This document shows, piece after piece, positions 1 to 12,548 of a DNA stretch of 64,000 nucleotides. Numbering within the stretch: position 1 is the first letter of the stretch; each line of letters begins with the position of its first letter. The stretch covers positions 797,097-861,096 of the forward strand of contig JALRMH010000007.1 of assembly GCA_026119935.1 (NCBI GenBank), written 5' to 3'. Both the position numbers and the translations under genes were made by a program. The notes beneath the pieces were generated by a model that saw nothing but the letters and a program-made list of their open reading frames with translations, was not told the origin of the DNA and made no database searches. The DNA is from Endothia cerciana (taxonomy: Eukaryota; Ascomycota; Sordariomycetes; Diaporthales; Cryphonectriaceae).

Positions 1-3000
1 TAGTCTCTGGGTCGATCGGATCCTCTGAGACATTTCTCGCGTTTCCAAGTGGTGCGAACTGGAAGCCATCTATATGATCGAGGATGGGTGGCTCAAGGGA
101 CGCGCCAACGGCGACGGTGAGGCAGCGGGTCTTCGATGGAGCTGTGAACTTGATCGCGTTGGTAAGGAGGTTGATGAGGATCTGCAATACCCGGCTGGGA
201 TCCATGGAGACCCAGTCGACTTTGTTTTCGATGTACGAGGGTTGTATCTCAAACTTGGCCTCGATACCCTTGGCCTGCAGCTCGGGGTCGAACATCTTCA
301 ATGCCCGGCTCAAGATCTGGTCCGGTTGCGAGGCTACGGAAGTTATGAGCAGCAGGTTCGAGTCTAGTTTCGAGATCGTGAGTATGTCATCCACTATTGA
401 CTTCTGATGCTGCACACATAAGCTGATGGTCTGGGCCGAATCCAAACAGGACGCTATCGTTTCCCTATCTGGGCTGCCACCCTCCTTGTTGCACTCCGCC
501 AGAGCCGTGCTGATGTTGTCTGCACACTGAAGGATGGCGCTCAGCGGGTTCCGCATCTCGTGAGACGTAATGTCGATAAATTCGTTCTGTTGTCGTCGAG
601 TCTCTTCGGCCTCGCTCAGCTGGAGTTCTTGTAGACCCTGTGCCCATTTCGTCTTTGAGATGTCGGTGATGCTTCCCATGATTGACCGCAGGGAGCCGTC
701 CGGTGCGAGCTCCGGCTGGGCGATGAACGTAACCCCTTGCTCAGTGTTAGGACGCTGTTGCAAAGATGGGAATGATTTTGTTGTAGAGGTCTCCAACATG
801 GGCGAGGGCGCGCCGTATGGGGAAGAACCATTACTTACAGTAGTCGATGGCTTCTCCATGCAAATTCACGGGCTTGGCGTTGCGGACCTTCAGTTGGAGT
901 TCGTCGGACCAGGGGCGATGTTCGTTGGCAAGCCTGTGCCACCCGTCCTCCATGGTCTTAGTGCTGCTGTCCGTGATGATGTCCATCCACGATAATTCGG
1001 ACTGGCTATCTCTGGGAAGCCCCGTCATCTCGAAGAATGTATCGTTCGCCTCGCGTAGGACACCTTCGGGGCTGATAAGGAACATCCCGAGGGGAGAGAG
1101 CTCGGTCATCCGTCGTAGCCGGCTGGCCTGTAGGTCTAACTGCTGGGCGAGGTTTTCTGTTGTCACGCGGTGGTGAGCAGGGTTTCAAGGCAGATGCGGA
1201 GAGAAAGCATTGAGCACATACCTTTCTCAAGGTGTGCGGCCTCAAAGGCATCCCGCATTCGACGAGTCTCCTCTTCGAACAGGATGGTCGAGGCGAGGGA
1301 TGTTGCCAGCTGCCTGTTGAAAAGGGCCGCGAAGGATTTGTATTCGTCATCGTAGGGCCTTCGAGGGTTGACACCCAGCACGAGGAAGGCTAGTACGTTG
1401 TCGGCATTTGTTGGGCGGACAGGAAAGATGATGGCCTCCTTGCATGGATCCCCAAATCCCTGCCACTGGATTCCCTCCAGGAGTGATTCAGGAAGAGTCC
1501 CGTCCCGAACCCGCAGCAGAGTTGGCTCCCGAGTGCGCATTGCCTCTCGGAACGATGGCACAAAGCCCTCCAGGCTTCGTCTGAGGTCGAGCTGTAGAGG
1601 AGCGGCGATGTGTCCCTCCGGCACGCCAAGAGCGCCTTCAAAATGGCAGGTCTTTAGAGAGATGGAGGTCTCCGACGCCGCAGAAGAGAACTCCCCGTCA
1701 TCTTCCCCAACCGAGTACAGTAGTGCAAACGGTATATCCCGTGGGTTCCCCTCCAAGCTGTCTAATACGAGTTTCCAGAACTGCTTGACCGTCTTTGCGG
1801 ACCCGGTGCGCTCGCCGATCGCGTGGACGGTTCTCATACGCCGTTGCTGCAAGATCATTGATGTCGTCTGGAAGGGCCCATTGTAGAAACCCGAGAGTTC
1901 CCGGGTCGCATTGGAGTACACCGGAACGTATGTCCAAGAGTAGTAGGTTTCCTCGAGCATGCCGTGGCGGTAGATTGACAGATAGTCATTGTCTTTACGC
2001 ACACTGACGCCAGTCCGCCCACACTCTTCGAAGAGAGGCCCACAGTAATCCCAAATCTCGGCGAAGAAGTCTGCAAAATCCGTGCCCATCAAGGTCGGGT
2101 GCTTATTACCCGCGACCTCAATCGCATAGGCCTCGTTGTACATGACCGTCAGCTTCGAACCCCAGAATAAGGCCGCCGGATGGGGATTGGTCATGACAAG
2201 ATTTGCGATCTGACGGAACTCCGAAGACCACTGGTCCATAGGTCCCAGGGACGTAGCGCCCCAGTCAACACTGCGAACGTACTGCAGGTGGGAGGACAGT
2301 TGTCCCTGGGGCTCCGGCACAGTCCAGTCTATTGCGGCACGTTCCGGGAGGGTTGCAAGGTTGAGAGAGATGTTCTGCGAGGACTTGGAGTTCCCAGTCC
2401 TGATGGAACCGCTGGTCGTAGGTTGCCGCGGATAGAACATGGGGGGCAGGCTCTCCTCTTCCGCGGCGGGGAGGAACTCGTCCGACGTGTCGGACCCGCG
2501 GACGGCAGGACGATCATCGGGATCGGTATGACCCCGACTGTTGGGGCTTCCCATCTTCTTGCTGGAAAGGCTGGCGCGCACGCCGCCCGTAGCCACTTCG
2601 AGGGGGGCACCGGACGCAAGATCCAGCGGGGGCTCGGTGTTAACGTGCCAGAGCCCAGTTCCGCTTATGAGCCTCCAGCGCTTCCTGACGGTGGATCCGG
2701 TCCACATCAGGTCGTGATAGACGAAGGTCTGTGGGAAGACATCCTTTGAATCGTCGTGTGTCGTGACTCCTGTGGCCCAGGCCTTGAAGGCCTCATGCGA
2801 CGAGGTTATTGCTGGCTCGCTCCCCTCATTGGGGTCGCCATTGTTGTTGCCGAGCACCGCTTCGAGTAGTCGTTCGTGCAAGCGCAAGGCTGCATTGCAG
2901 AAGACTGGGCAGATGACCGCGGTGAAATTGTTGCAGGGATCATCTGGGTCCAGGTCGAGCACAAAGGTAGGCCTCGAGTCGGCATCTAGGACTTCCTTGA

Positions 3001-3210
3001 GTCGGAGGGTATCAAGACTGTCTCCTATGTCCTCTGCCATGCCCGCAGAGGGTCGACCACCAGCCGCTGTCCCCTAAAAGAGGCAGGGCTATGAGTGTGG
3101 AGCCTTTGCTTGTGCTTGTACTTTGTACCTGGGACTTCCTGCTCTGTCAGCCACAGCACGTTTGACACAGCGTGTTCCTCCAGGAAGTCCATAAATCGAG
3201 TTTGTTGCAT
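1..3210 (-). CDS. PAS/GAF sensor histidine kinase, 3' end cut by window edge
   Basis: Two-component sensor kinase, probably a hybrid kinase, with at least 993 residues here. Proposed exons are 3210..3129, 3066..1222, 1156..839 and 735..1; the introns are GT-AG, and the third has a CTAAC branch point. The N-terminal third is Ser/Pro-rich. A PAS-like region (around LFWGSKLTVMYNEAY), a GAF-like region and a second PAS domain (TELSPLGMFLISPEG) follow. The HisKA H-box FIDITSHEMRNPLSAIL has its phospho-acceptor His near residue 802. The start of the HATPase domain (QILINLLTNAIKF) runs off the edge, so a receiver domain cannot be seen. The start at 3210 uses a small first exon joined through an acceptor at 3067; the alternative start is the Met at 3040. 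The family assignment is firm. The fungal histidine kinase class and the stimulus are unknown. Confidence 0.9.
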
Positions 3211-4087
3211 GGTTGGGAGGGAGAAGATTTCGATCCCACCTCCTCCGCCAGGGCGCGATGACGTCGCTGTCGATATGGGCAGATACAAGAGACAAGGCGA
3301 GTTGGTTGGTTCCGAGGTTGGCCGTGGGGCTGCGGGCGGGCAGATGCACCCAGAGCCCTGAACCGTGACCCTGAGCAAGGCTTCGCGACGCTAGGACAGC
3401 GGTGAAAGCGCCTACGCAGTAGAAGCCGTAAAGCTTGCAGCAGCGCTAACCTCTTCTGCTTGTTTTGTTCAGTAAGTTCACGGCAGACCCGTGAGGCCCA
3501 GCCCCGCCTCGCCTTCTCTCTCTGGGCTTCCTCCGGATTCCGCTGAGGTTATATTTTGCGCTTGATATCAGGGGTCCGTCATATACCCAAATGTCAAGAG
3601 TGATCCTGAGACTCGCCCGTGACACTTAGCGTAGGCTGGACGTGGAAATTGATGCTGGCTGATGTTGAAAGGAAATACGTAAAATTAACCACAAAAGCTC
3701 TTATGAAGAGGTGAATAGGGTGATTTTACCCGGGGATTTATTTCCGGTGTGGACCAAGCGCCCCACAACATCGCATCTCCAAACGGAAAGGGTCTGAAGA
3801 TGTGGCCAAAAAGGGAACGCGCATCGGGAATGTGACCTGGTGCATGAACATCCAAGCACACTCAGCATACATAATGCGGGTCTGTGCAATGCCCCCACCC
3901 CCACGAATGGTCGAATCTTTTGGATGTAGACTGCCTTCCAACAATTAGAAGGCCCAAAGCAAGACAGAAAGTGCACATGGAAGAGAAGAAGGAGGGAGGG
4001 GGGCATGGGTTGGGGTAAAAATGATAAAATAAAAATAAATCAAACTTGATACAATTCTGTGCCGAGCAAGTCAGGCTCAGCCTTTTC
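3211..4087. other. intergenic, no gene seen
   Basis: This is the upstream region of the histidine kinase. Open frames here are short and lack family features. I see no RNA gene or repeat. Confidence 0.5.
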
Positions 4088-4880
4088 TCAAGAGGTGCAT
4101 GTTGCCACAGCCAGCACACCTCCCTCGATCAAGACGAATTTCAGGGCTATATAGACCACACGAGGGACCGCTCTCAAGTCACAGTAGTCGTATTTGCGCA
4201 TAGAGCCCCAAACAATGTGATCAGGCAGACTGTCCACAGCCCGGGCAAAGAATCCAGGTGAAGGTTGTAATGGGCATTGTGACAATAATGATCTTGTCGC
4301 TGAGGCGGTATTTGTGGATGCCGACACGCTCGTGGCAGTGGCCATTCGTGCAGATGTTTTGCTGACAATTTTCAACGTGGTGGTGAGAAGCGTCGAGATG
4401 CTGATGGAGCTTGATTCAGGTGGCGGCGATAAAGTGGTGCTCGTGGAGTACTCAGGGTCGTCGAGCGAGGTAAAAGAGGTCTGAATACATCGAGACCATC
4501 ACTGATGGCGCTCTTGACCGGTCCCACGGAAACGAAGACGGTAGATATCTGGCCTTTGCCGGCAATACAAGTCGAGAGCGTCGAGCCTGCTGAGTTCGTA
4601 GGGTCTCTCCGCACCAGAACGCAGGCGAGGACTGCGACGGCTGCGATGGTAAGTAGACCGACGGTGACGGATATCAATACCAAGCACTTTTTGGACTTGC
4701 GGTCGACATTGTTCTGCAGTCCGTATATTTGGTCGTGGTCCAGCGGGGCAGATAGAGGGCAGTAAGAGTTATGTCCTGGCCATCATAATCAGCATCGCCC
4801 CGTAAGAAGACTATCACAGAACTTGCCATTGATCGCGAGTTTTCTGGGCTTGTATATAGTTCAGATATGCGTCCTGGCAT
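4088..4880 (-). CDS. probable small single-pass membrane protein, spliced
   Basis: I do not recognise a family. A reading frame contains a basic stretch (DRKSKKC) followed by a hydrophobic segment (VLISVTVGLLTIAAVAVLAC) and then a Ser/Thr-rich tail. This is the layout of many fungal type II or tail-exposed membrane proteins. A plausible model starts at the ATG at 4880 (MPGRISELY), removes a 47-bp GT-AG intron ending in GGCCAG near 4770, and removes a second short intron ending in TATTCAG near 4463 to reach TSFTSLDDPEYST. The frame then stays open to a stop at 4088. The last 60 residues look unlike protein, so the true 3' end may differ. The membrane segment is the only strong signal. Confidence 0.4.
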
Positions 4881-5999
4881 GTAACGAGTAACCAATGTTG
4901 ATTGACTGATAATGTGGATGGCATAGGTTGTGTGGGGAAAACAGACCTTACAAGTTGTTGTGAGTATGGATTTTATCTGACCAAGAAATCCCCTTATGAA
5001 ACAAATTATATGCTGACTTTGTACGGACAGCCCTCAATCAAGGGATGACTGTCCAGGTTGTTCTTGATGACCGTTCTGGGACGGTGACAGTGACATAAGT
5101 GATTCAACGTCTTCGGCCCAACCAGTCATCACTCAGGATAAAGTCTCTTCCTCCGAATAGGCACTTGCAGGGCAGAATGTGCAGGCAAATAATCCAGATA
5201 GTATTGGTCTGGCCCGTACACGGAGCCTAAGGGCGGCGTAGCTCATAGACAATAAATTACTACCTATATTTTTGTCAACCTATTTCCGGGATTGTACCGG
5301 TGTTTCTAAGAGCACGAGATCTCGGAGGAGTCATGTTGTCTCTAGGACGATTGTCTGAGGGACATTCTCAACCGGTTCTTAGAACAATGTAGCGCCTATC
5401 AAGACAAACACCCGAGGAAGGCTACTGTCTTCATCAGCAACCGCGACGGTGAATGAAGTAGCTCATCTTCTACCGAAAGCAAAGTAAGGTGGAGTATCAC
5501 ATATGCTCAAGCAACGAGCGGGACCTAGCAATTGAACTTAGCGTGATCCACGGAATGCATGTCATGTTGAGTAGTAGCAAGTATATGCGTCCGCGGAGGA
5601 TTTCCTAAGCCATACATTTACTCCTAGACACATCAGAACCGTCAAGTCTGATGGTACAGGTTGAGATCTAAGATGAAACTGTGGGTGTAAATGGAGACGG
5701 TCGTCCAATTCCGAAGTAACTGTCATGAAGTGGGGCCCGCAGGACGGGATGGCGGACTAACTTCCCCACAGCTTCTAGTAGGCGAAAGCGCGTTAGAGTA
5801 GAAACAAGGGTTAAAATTGTCTCTGCGACGCTGCTCCTCAACTCCGCAGCTGAACTTCAACGTCACTCCATCAAACCATACATGCCGGCACGCGCAATCT
5901 CATTCCTTCTCGAGGGCTACAGACGCCCCAAGTAATTGCTTTGTTAGACTTGATCTTCTCGCCGCTAATCACGGACCTGGAATATCTCTCTTCTGTGGG
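4881..5999. other. intergenic, no gene seen
   Basis: This is a divergent spacer between the membrane-protein candidate and the DUF7730-like gene. There are no long frames and no recognisable repeat. Confidence 0.5.
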
Positions 6000-6752
6000 A
6001 TGCTCCCCTCATTCACATCTCGAGATCGCCTCATTCGCTATCGCCTCCACTACAGATTTCCAGACGAAGAATCACAAGAAGCCCGCCTGTGAGACTATTT
6101 TACGCAGCTTAAGAGACTCAAGAGACGATGAGATTGGCTGACGCCTTACAGATACGAAGTGAATAGGGTGAAGTCTCCTCTGCTCTGCCTGCCGTATGAG
6201 CTGCGCCTGCAGATATTTACCCTCCTCCTTGGCGACCGCCAAATTCACATCCGCTTTGTGCCATGGCAATACAAGCGACGAGTGAAACGCGGTAACACAG
6301 ATAAGGAGACAGTCAAGGGACATTTCCGATACGAAGTCTTGCCAAGAAGGCAAGACCCATGGGCACTGGGCGTTGAGCAGCTATGGGAGACCGCTGCCTT
6401 GTCCTTACAAGCAACAGGAGCGAGGCTTACACTGCTTTCTGGAGTATGCCGCCAGCTTTACATTGAAACGGCGCTGCTTCCACAGAAGCTAAACACCTGG
6501 TCCTTCGAGAGCATGCACATGATGGAAAGATACATCCTGAGGGAGAACAGAATGTTCTTACACCAAAGAAAGGCCATTGAAGTCCTCTACTGCCGGGAGA
6601 GGTTACCCAAGGATCTGCACAAGAAGCTCAAGTGGCTTAAGGCCATAGTCTGGAAAGACGGAGAGAAGTTGAGATGGCAAGACCTCGAGCTATTTCCAGA
6701 TATTGCATGGAAAGACAGGCAGCAGCTGCTCGAGCAGTCGTGGCGATGGTGA
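6000..6752 (+). CDS. DUF7730/2EXR-like fungal protein
   Basis: The motif SPLLCLPYELRLQIFTLLLG followed by RQIHI matches the N-terminal signature of the fungal DUF7730/2EXR-like group, an F-box-like helical motif found in many lineage-expanded fungal proteins of unknown function. The main exon is 6152..6752. Its frame has no ATG before the motif. Joining it through a 63-bp intron (6089..6151, GTGAGA to TTACAG, branch GCTGAC) to an upstream frame gives a first Met at 6000 and a protein of about 230 residues. The rest is a helix-rich, charged sequence with no catalytic motif. The intron and start are inferred; the motif is seen directly. Confidence 0.6.
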
Positions 6753-9700
6753 ATTAGACCAGCCAATTGATTACTTTTTAGATTTCGCATATACCAGTTT
6801 CGGCGTGATAGATTGCGCCCAATGCAGACCGTCAGTACTGCTGTGGAAGTGAATATGACCCGCATGCAGTAGGGTGAATCTTGGAGCAGCGCGTGGCAAG
6901 CCGAGCGAGTCTCTCAGCAGACGTCTCAAACAGAAGGACCGTCAAGGCTGCGTTGTGTAGCTGATGTCCTGTCACGAAGCATCAGGACTAGTGCTTCGAG
7001 ATCTATTACCATGGTTCAGACGTTTCATATAAAAGATCTATCAAACACTTAACGCGGCCGGCATTATGCCTTCACGACCACGGCTCATCGTAAACTTAAG
7101 CCTCACCATCTTGATTTTTAACGACAAAATGTTCACTTTAGATTAGAAACCGCAAGATCACTGCTCAGAAGCGGTCTCTCGCAGTCGACAAATGGAATCT
7201 CAGCACCCCATCCCTGCAGACTAACTTCTTTCTGATTTTGAGAAGGCCGCTCATCCCTGGCTCAACGCCATGATCTAAGGGATGATCACAATCCTCAGGA
7301 AGTATGAGGAATTCTCGAGTAGAATGATGGCTAAATTGGCGGGCTAAGTTCTTTGGGTGCACTTTCGACAATCCCTTTGAGGAAAGGAAGAGGGGGGGGG
7401 GGGATGCCGTCGTTGGTGATTGCATCAACGATACCTTCGCATTGACTTTGCAGCCAGATAAGCAGCACCTCCCACATGATTTTTTTCTCGGATTTTTGGC
7501 CACGATATCCGGTAATGGAACACCACGTTCCGCGCAGTGTTTCCCTAGATTGCTGAAAGTCGTGTGACGTTAAAATAAGCTATTAGGCCCGCCAGTCGGA
7601 TCCGCTGTGGGTTGAGGTGGAGTCAGAAATAACGTTCAGATCCAAAAATCTATGGGGCGCTTGGAGACAGCCTCCAAAATAAAGTTGTATGACCCCCCTA
7701 CCCTCCATGTTTCCTGTAGCATCCCAGAGAATCCTAAAGTTATTTATAGCTACTTTCGCGGCCAGTCTAAATGCGGGATCTAGCTCGCTTTGGGAAACAG
7801 TCTTCAGAAGGCTCTGCTCATTCAGACACGACGTGTTTTCTCACCTGCCTCGAGACAGCATCTATCCACGGCGGACTTACTCCGCAAGAAGTAATAGGAT
7901 CAGTGAAGTCGACCCCAACGACGTCTGGTAATCTTCTGCATCTCATATCACATGAACCGTAGTTCCGGGGCGAGTGTCATGCCAGGCTCTTGGGAATCAA
8001 TGCTGCAAAGTGGAGTGCAGACTAGCATAGCAGAATCGCATCTCGTGGCAGAGAGAAAATTGCGACTCTTACATAGTATAAACTCAACAAGCCTGGTAAC
8101 CTGCCTCTAGACGGCTCGTTGAGCTTAATTGTAAACTAGATGCTGCTCAGGTACCATTGGTGGTGGAGACAAGGCGTATCCAAGCAAGCTAAGGTGTGGC
8201 TTTAATGCAGGACAACAGTGCACAGAAATGATTGCAGTCTTCACTGGATTCTCCTGGCCCTGAAGTCGCCGTTCCGACAGCTTGCTCGCAGAGCTCGGTA
8301 CTCGTTGGGGCTGCCCTGGACCGGTGGGCCAGGGCAACTGAGTTATCATTAGATTAACAATTGCAATGTCAGCTTTTTACTCAGTAAATGAAACCCATGA
8401 TGGTTAATGGGCTGGGAAAGTGAGTCCCATGCGGAGAAGCAGAACCAGGTGGCGCCCTGGCTCGGGGGAAAAGCTCGCAGGTTTACCAAAGCAGCAAGAG
8501 TGCCTCTGCCGTACGTGATGCTGCCAGTTTTACTATTGGGCTGAAAATCTCAACCCAACGTCATGTGACTCCCACAGCCGGCCACTCTCGATCTTCGCAT
8601 CGCTCTCATCCGATGATGAGAGGCCAGTGCCCTTCTATGGTATCCCTGGCTCTTGACCATACGCAGCATTGAGAATCCGTCGTTATAATTGATTGAGCCA
8701 GCCTCCTAAGCTCTCGAATCTAGTTTGCAGTGACATAGGCTTTAAAATGAACCCCAACGCCTCTATAGGAGCAGACAGGGAAGCGCTTCAAGTGAGGTGC
8801 CGAGCCCCAGCCAGTGAACAGATTACAATGCCCAAGCCACAGCCCATATAAATTGTCATGAAAGGTGTTACACGGAGGGCGTGAACCTAGCATAGCACAC
8901 TCGGGTTAAGCGCCCTGGCGGGTCCAGACAACTCAGCCGAGATGAGTTGGCATCAGCTATCACTGTGATGACCAGAACCAACGTGCATAAAGCCGGAGGG
9001 GCTTGGCTCCCAACGCTTTAGGCCGCAAAGGAAGCACGATCTATATAAAGGAGGGACAGGAGACGACCAGAGACGGAAGGAGGGAAGGATCCTCAAGCAC
9101 TCCTTAGACTCCCTTAGCAATTATCATTGAATTGAAGCAGACCCTTCCAAGCCCTCGCACTGAGCCCTTGTAACAAAAGGTGGATGCCCTCGTATAGTAT
9201 TTTACCATCACGAAGCCTGACAAAAAAATTAAAAAGAAAAAAGAAGGGGGGGGGGGCGGTACCCGCAACAAGAGAAGCCAGATCTCTGTAGTAATAAGAA
9301 AGATTAACAAGATGGCAAAGGAAAAGGAGGGAGATGAGAAAGAAGAAAAAAAGGCAAGACTTAGACTTATGGAGGGGGGCAGCTATGCTGTTGTAGCGCA
9401 CATTTAAATGGCATTGGCAGTCAGGAGACATTCAATATTTTATAACAAGGAGGAAAACTATGGCTTGTTCTCTTGTTCTTTTCAGCCTCCAACCACTTCC
9501 CTCCTTTCCCAATTTCTTTCTCGGTTTCCTACCAGGTGTGTGTGTGTGTTCGAGAAATGCCCTAACCCTTGTACCATTTTCAATCAAAATGTCTCATTCA
9601 ATCAGGATGTCTCATATGTTGGCCTGACATGGCAGCACACGGGGCGTGCTCCAATAGGGTCCACGCATTGTTTGCCACCAGCTGTCCAGGCAGTCAGCGT

Positions 9701-9783
9701 GTCTGCCCCTCCCTCCTTTAACCCTGCCTTGAGGACTTTATCCCGGTAATCCAGAATCCCATCTTTCAAGCACGACAACGATC
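6753..9783. other. gene-poor region
   Basis: I see no convincing coding sequence over 3 kb. Open frames are at most about 110 codons and look compositionally random. The region holds poly-G tracts at 7392-7403 and 9246-9256 and a purine-rich stretch near 9300-9370. A TATATAAA element at 9041-9048 lies far upstream of the GTPase gene. Confidence 0.45.
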
Positions 9784-11132
9784 ATGGCCAGATTTGAGAC
9801 CCCGATTCACTCCGACGAGTCTGTGAGCGAGCTCAGTGACAATGACGTATCAGTACGTAATCCTGAGGTTCAAAACGGCCAGGTCGCAGAATCCTCCTCG
9901 CGGCCAAATACTGGTGCAGAGAGGCTTTCCGGACCTCACGAAATTCCTATGATGCCGCATATGGAAGACCATGATGATATCGTCCCACTGAGTCAGCAGC
10001 ACACCGGCCACACTATCCAGGATGCCTACCCATCCCCAGCCGCAGTTCAACGTGGCCCAGGCAGCATCAGGGGCCGTGTCAGTGATGGCCTGCAGTACAC
10101 CAAATCTGTATACAGCAAGCTATGGAGCAAGGATGCCCTAATTGCCGTCATGGGGTGAGCATCTGCTCCGCGGGAGACTATGTTGTTGTGATATCAAGTG
10201 CTGACTTGGGACAGCATGACCGGGTCTGGGAAGACTACATTCATTTCGAAGGTGACTGGGCGGAATGACCTCAAGATAGGACACGATCTCACGTCTTGTA
10301 TGGGCCTCAACTACCTTCTTACGATATTCGCTTCGACTGACCGTCACATGATAATCCAGGCACTCGAGACATCCAGGTTGTTGAAACCAAGATTGACGGC
10401 CAGACTGTCCGCTTCGTCGACACTCCTGGCTTTTCTGATACACACCTCTCGGACACAGAAGTGCTGGAAATGATTGCCGACTATCTAGCTGCAGCGTATA
10501 AGCAGGAGATGAAGCTCTCGGGAATCATCTACATCCACCCAATCTCAGACAATCGCGTCACGCACCACACCACCAAGAACCTCGAGATGTTCCGGAAGCT
10601 CACCGGGGAGAAGAATCTCAAGAATGTCATCTTTGCGACCAGCATGTGGGACAGAGTGGATGAGAGTGAGGGTATCAGACGCGAAGAAGAGCTCAAGAGC
10701 AAATTCTGGAAGCTTCTCATCGTTATGGGCGCCAAGACGATGCGACACAACGATACTCCGGAGTCAGCACACAATATTGCCTCCATGCTCCTTCAAAATA
10801 ATAAGCCCTTCTATCTTCAACTTCAGGAAGAAATGGGGAAGGATAATAAAGCGCTCCGAGACACAGCTGCTGGCCGGGAGGTGATGCTTGAGATCGTGAG
10901 GATGAAAGAGGAACATCAACGAGAGTTGTCAGAGATGGAAGGCCTTATCAAAAGCTCAGCCAGGGAAAGCGAGCATTTCGTTGAGGCCATGCGAGAGCAC
11001 TACCAGGGCAGGCTGAGCGAGCTAGAGAGGACGCTGCGTGACGAGAGACGAATGAATGAGGAAGCAGTGCGGAGTCTCACCGATCGGATTCAGGCCCTCG
11101 AGAGGAGAGGCGTTCGTTGCAATGTGATGTGA
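9784..11132 (+). CDS. P-loop GTPase (AIG1/septin-like G domain) with C-terminal CaaX-like box
   Basis: Exons are 9784..10154, 10215..10297 and 10360..11132, with introns of 60 and 62 bp and a CTGAC branch point in the second. The N-terminal 115 residues are acidic and probably disordered. The G domain then shows Walker A/G1 (GMTGSGKT, formed across the first intron), G3 (RFVDTPGFSD) and a G4-like TSMWDRVD in place of NKxD. This pattern is common in fungal AIG1/TOC-like GTPases of unknown role. The C-terminal 120 residues are heptad-rich and charged (for example EHQRELSEMEGLIKSS), so probably coiled coil. The protein ends RRGVRCNVM, whose last four residues read as a CaaX prenylation signal. 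Membrane anchoring is inferred. The GTPase call is firm; the biological role is unknown. Confidence 0.87.
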
Positions 11133-12045
11133 AGGGGCCTCAGGGGTGGGATTCTCTATTGGCAAAGTCACATAAAATCTCCTGTAGTATGCATACATGA
11201 GGCCCCTCCTTGAAGGTTCAGTGGCGGGACGTGGCAGGCTATTTATGTATTATTTCTGCTGACAAAATATGCATGCTCAAATAGTGGCAACCACTACATG
11301 TGACTCTTACAATACAGCCAGTCTTACTCCAATTACTGCCAAATGAAGAGATGAAAGAAGAAGTAGACAACCCCCTACCAACCTGCAAACTTCCATAGCA
11401 GAGAGAAAATCCTGAGGCTGCCGTTACATACTTCAACCCCAGAGTAGGGGCGAGAAAGGACTGAAGATATTCTGTATTAATTCATCTCGGATAAAATAAT
11501 CTTTAATCATGAATCCGAGTTGATTGAGAAGGGTTATTCATATCACTCTCATAAGTCTCGAAGTGTCTTCAAGGAGTCACAGAATCTGGGTTCCAAGTCT
11601 TCAAGAGAGGTTGAGTTAGTCCCTTGTAAGCTTGGTTTCGACACTATGAATTGTTATAATTCAGTTTCACAATTGCTCTTGAAGCCAGCCTCCTGATCTG
11701 GCGAAGCCTTGTAGCCGACGAATAGTGATGTCTACTGTTCTTACTTAGTTATTCATACTTACCCCAACAACACCAAACCATGCTCATCCAATATATCGAC
11801 TTACAGGCTTCACAACCATTGATGCGACTGGTAAGTATACTATGGCCCATGGTTGTCTTCAACAAACCCATGCCTAATAGAATGATTGACAAGAGTCGAC
11901 TGACAAGTAAACATAACTGCACTTAGTGAAAGAGAGACAATAGACGAGCCGAGAGAACAATAAAGCGTCCATAGGGACGAGCCACTGCAATAGATGATAT
12001 ATTTGAAGGTGCCTTATTCCCAAGTCAGTGTGACTATCATACAGC
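11133..12045. other. AT-rich intergenic, no gene seen
   Basis: The sequence is AT-rich with short frames only. I see no RNA gene or repeat unit before 12046. Confidence 0.5.
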
Positions 12046-12310
12046 TTTGGACATATTGAACAGGCATCTGGGTCTTCCGGAAATTTCTCTTGTCGGAGTG
12101 TCGTGAAATGCTTTAATGAAATTTCATACACTTTGAATGTATCAAATAGTTTAGCTCTTCCGGAAAGTTCCCTTGTTGGTGTATCGTGAGGCACTTCAAT
12201 CCAACGTCGAAGCCCGCTGACAATTTTGAACATATCGAACAGACGCTTGGCTCTTCCGGAAATTTCTCTTGTGGAGTGTCGTGAGATACTTCAATCCAAC
12301 TTCGAAGAGC
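12046..12310. repeat. three imperfect tandem copies of an ~85-93 bp unit
   Basis: Copies begin near 12046, 12131 and 12223. Each has a TTTGAACATAT-like start, then a CTCTTCCGGAAATTTCTCTT-like core, then GTGTCGTGAGATACTTCAAT. Read on the minus strand, the copies give related peptides (IEVSHDTPQEKFPEEPSVCS; IEVPHDTPTRELSG; TTLRQEKFPEDPDACS) in different frames. This suggests a decayed duplicated coding segment rather than a regulatory array. Confidence 0.7.
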
Positions 12311-12548
12311 TGGTCTGGGGTCTTTATAAGGTCAACTCTCCAGGACCCGAAACCAGCAGCATAAAACTACCACGAGACTGAGCACATTGCAACCTCAGAC
12401 GGGCCTACCAGTCAAGCCAGGACTCAATTTTACCAGCGAGGAGGACCAATCCATTTCAAGCCCAAACAGCTGCTACACAAACAAGCTTTAGACATCTTCG
12501 TCTGATCTTCCGCACTTGTCTGCCTTCAAATTGCCTACTGCATCCAAT

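Noticed and set aside
345..375. GGTTCGAGTCT, resembling a tRNA T-arm
   Set aside because: It lies inside the histidine kinase coding frame, with no acceptor or anticodon stem around it. I found no tRNA or rRNA gene in the window.
7165..7503. 112-codon minus-strand frame
   Set aside because: It crosses a poly-G tract, has no motif and no splice-linked extension.
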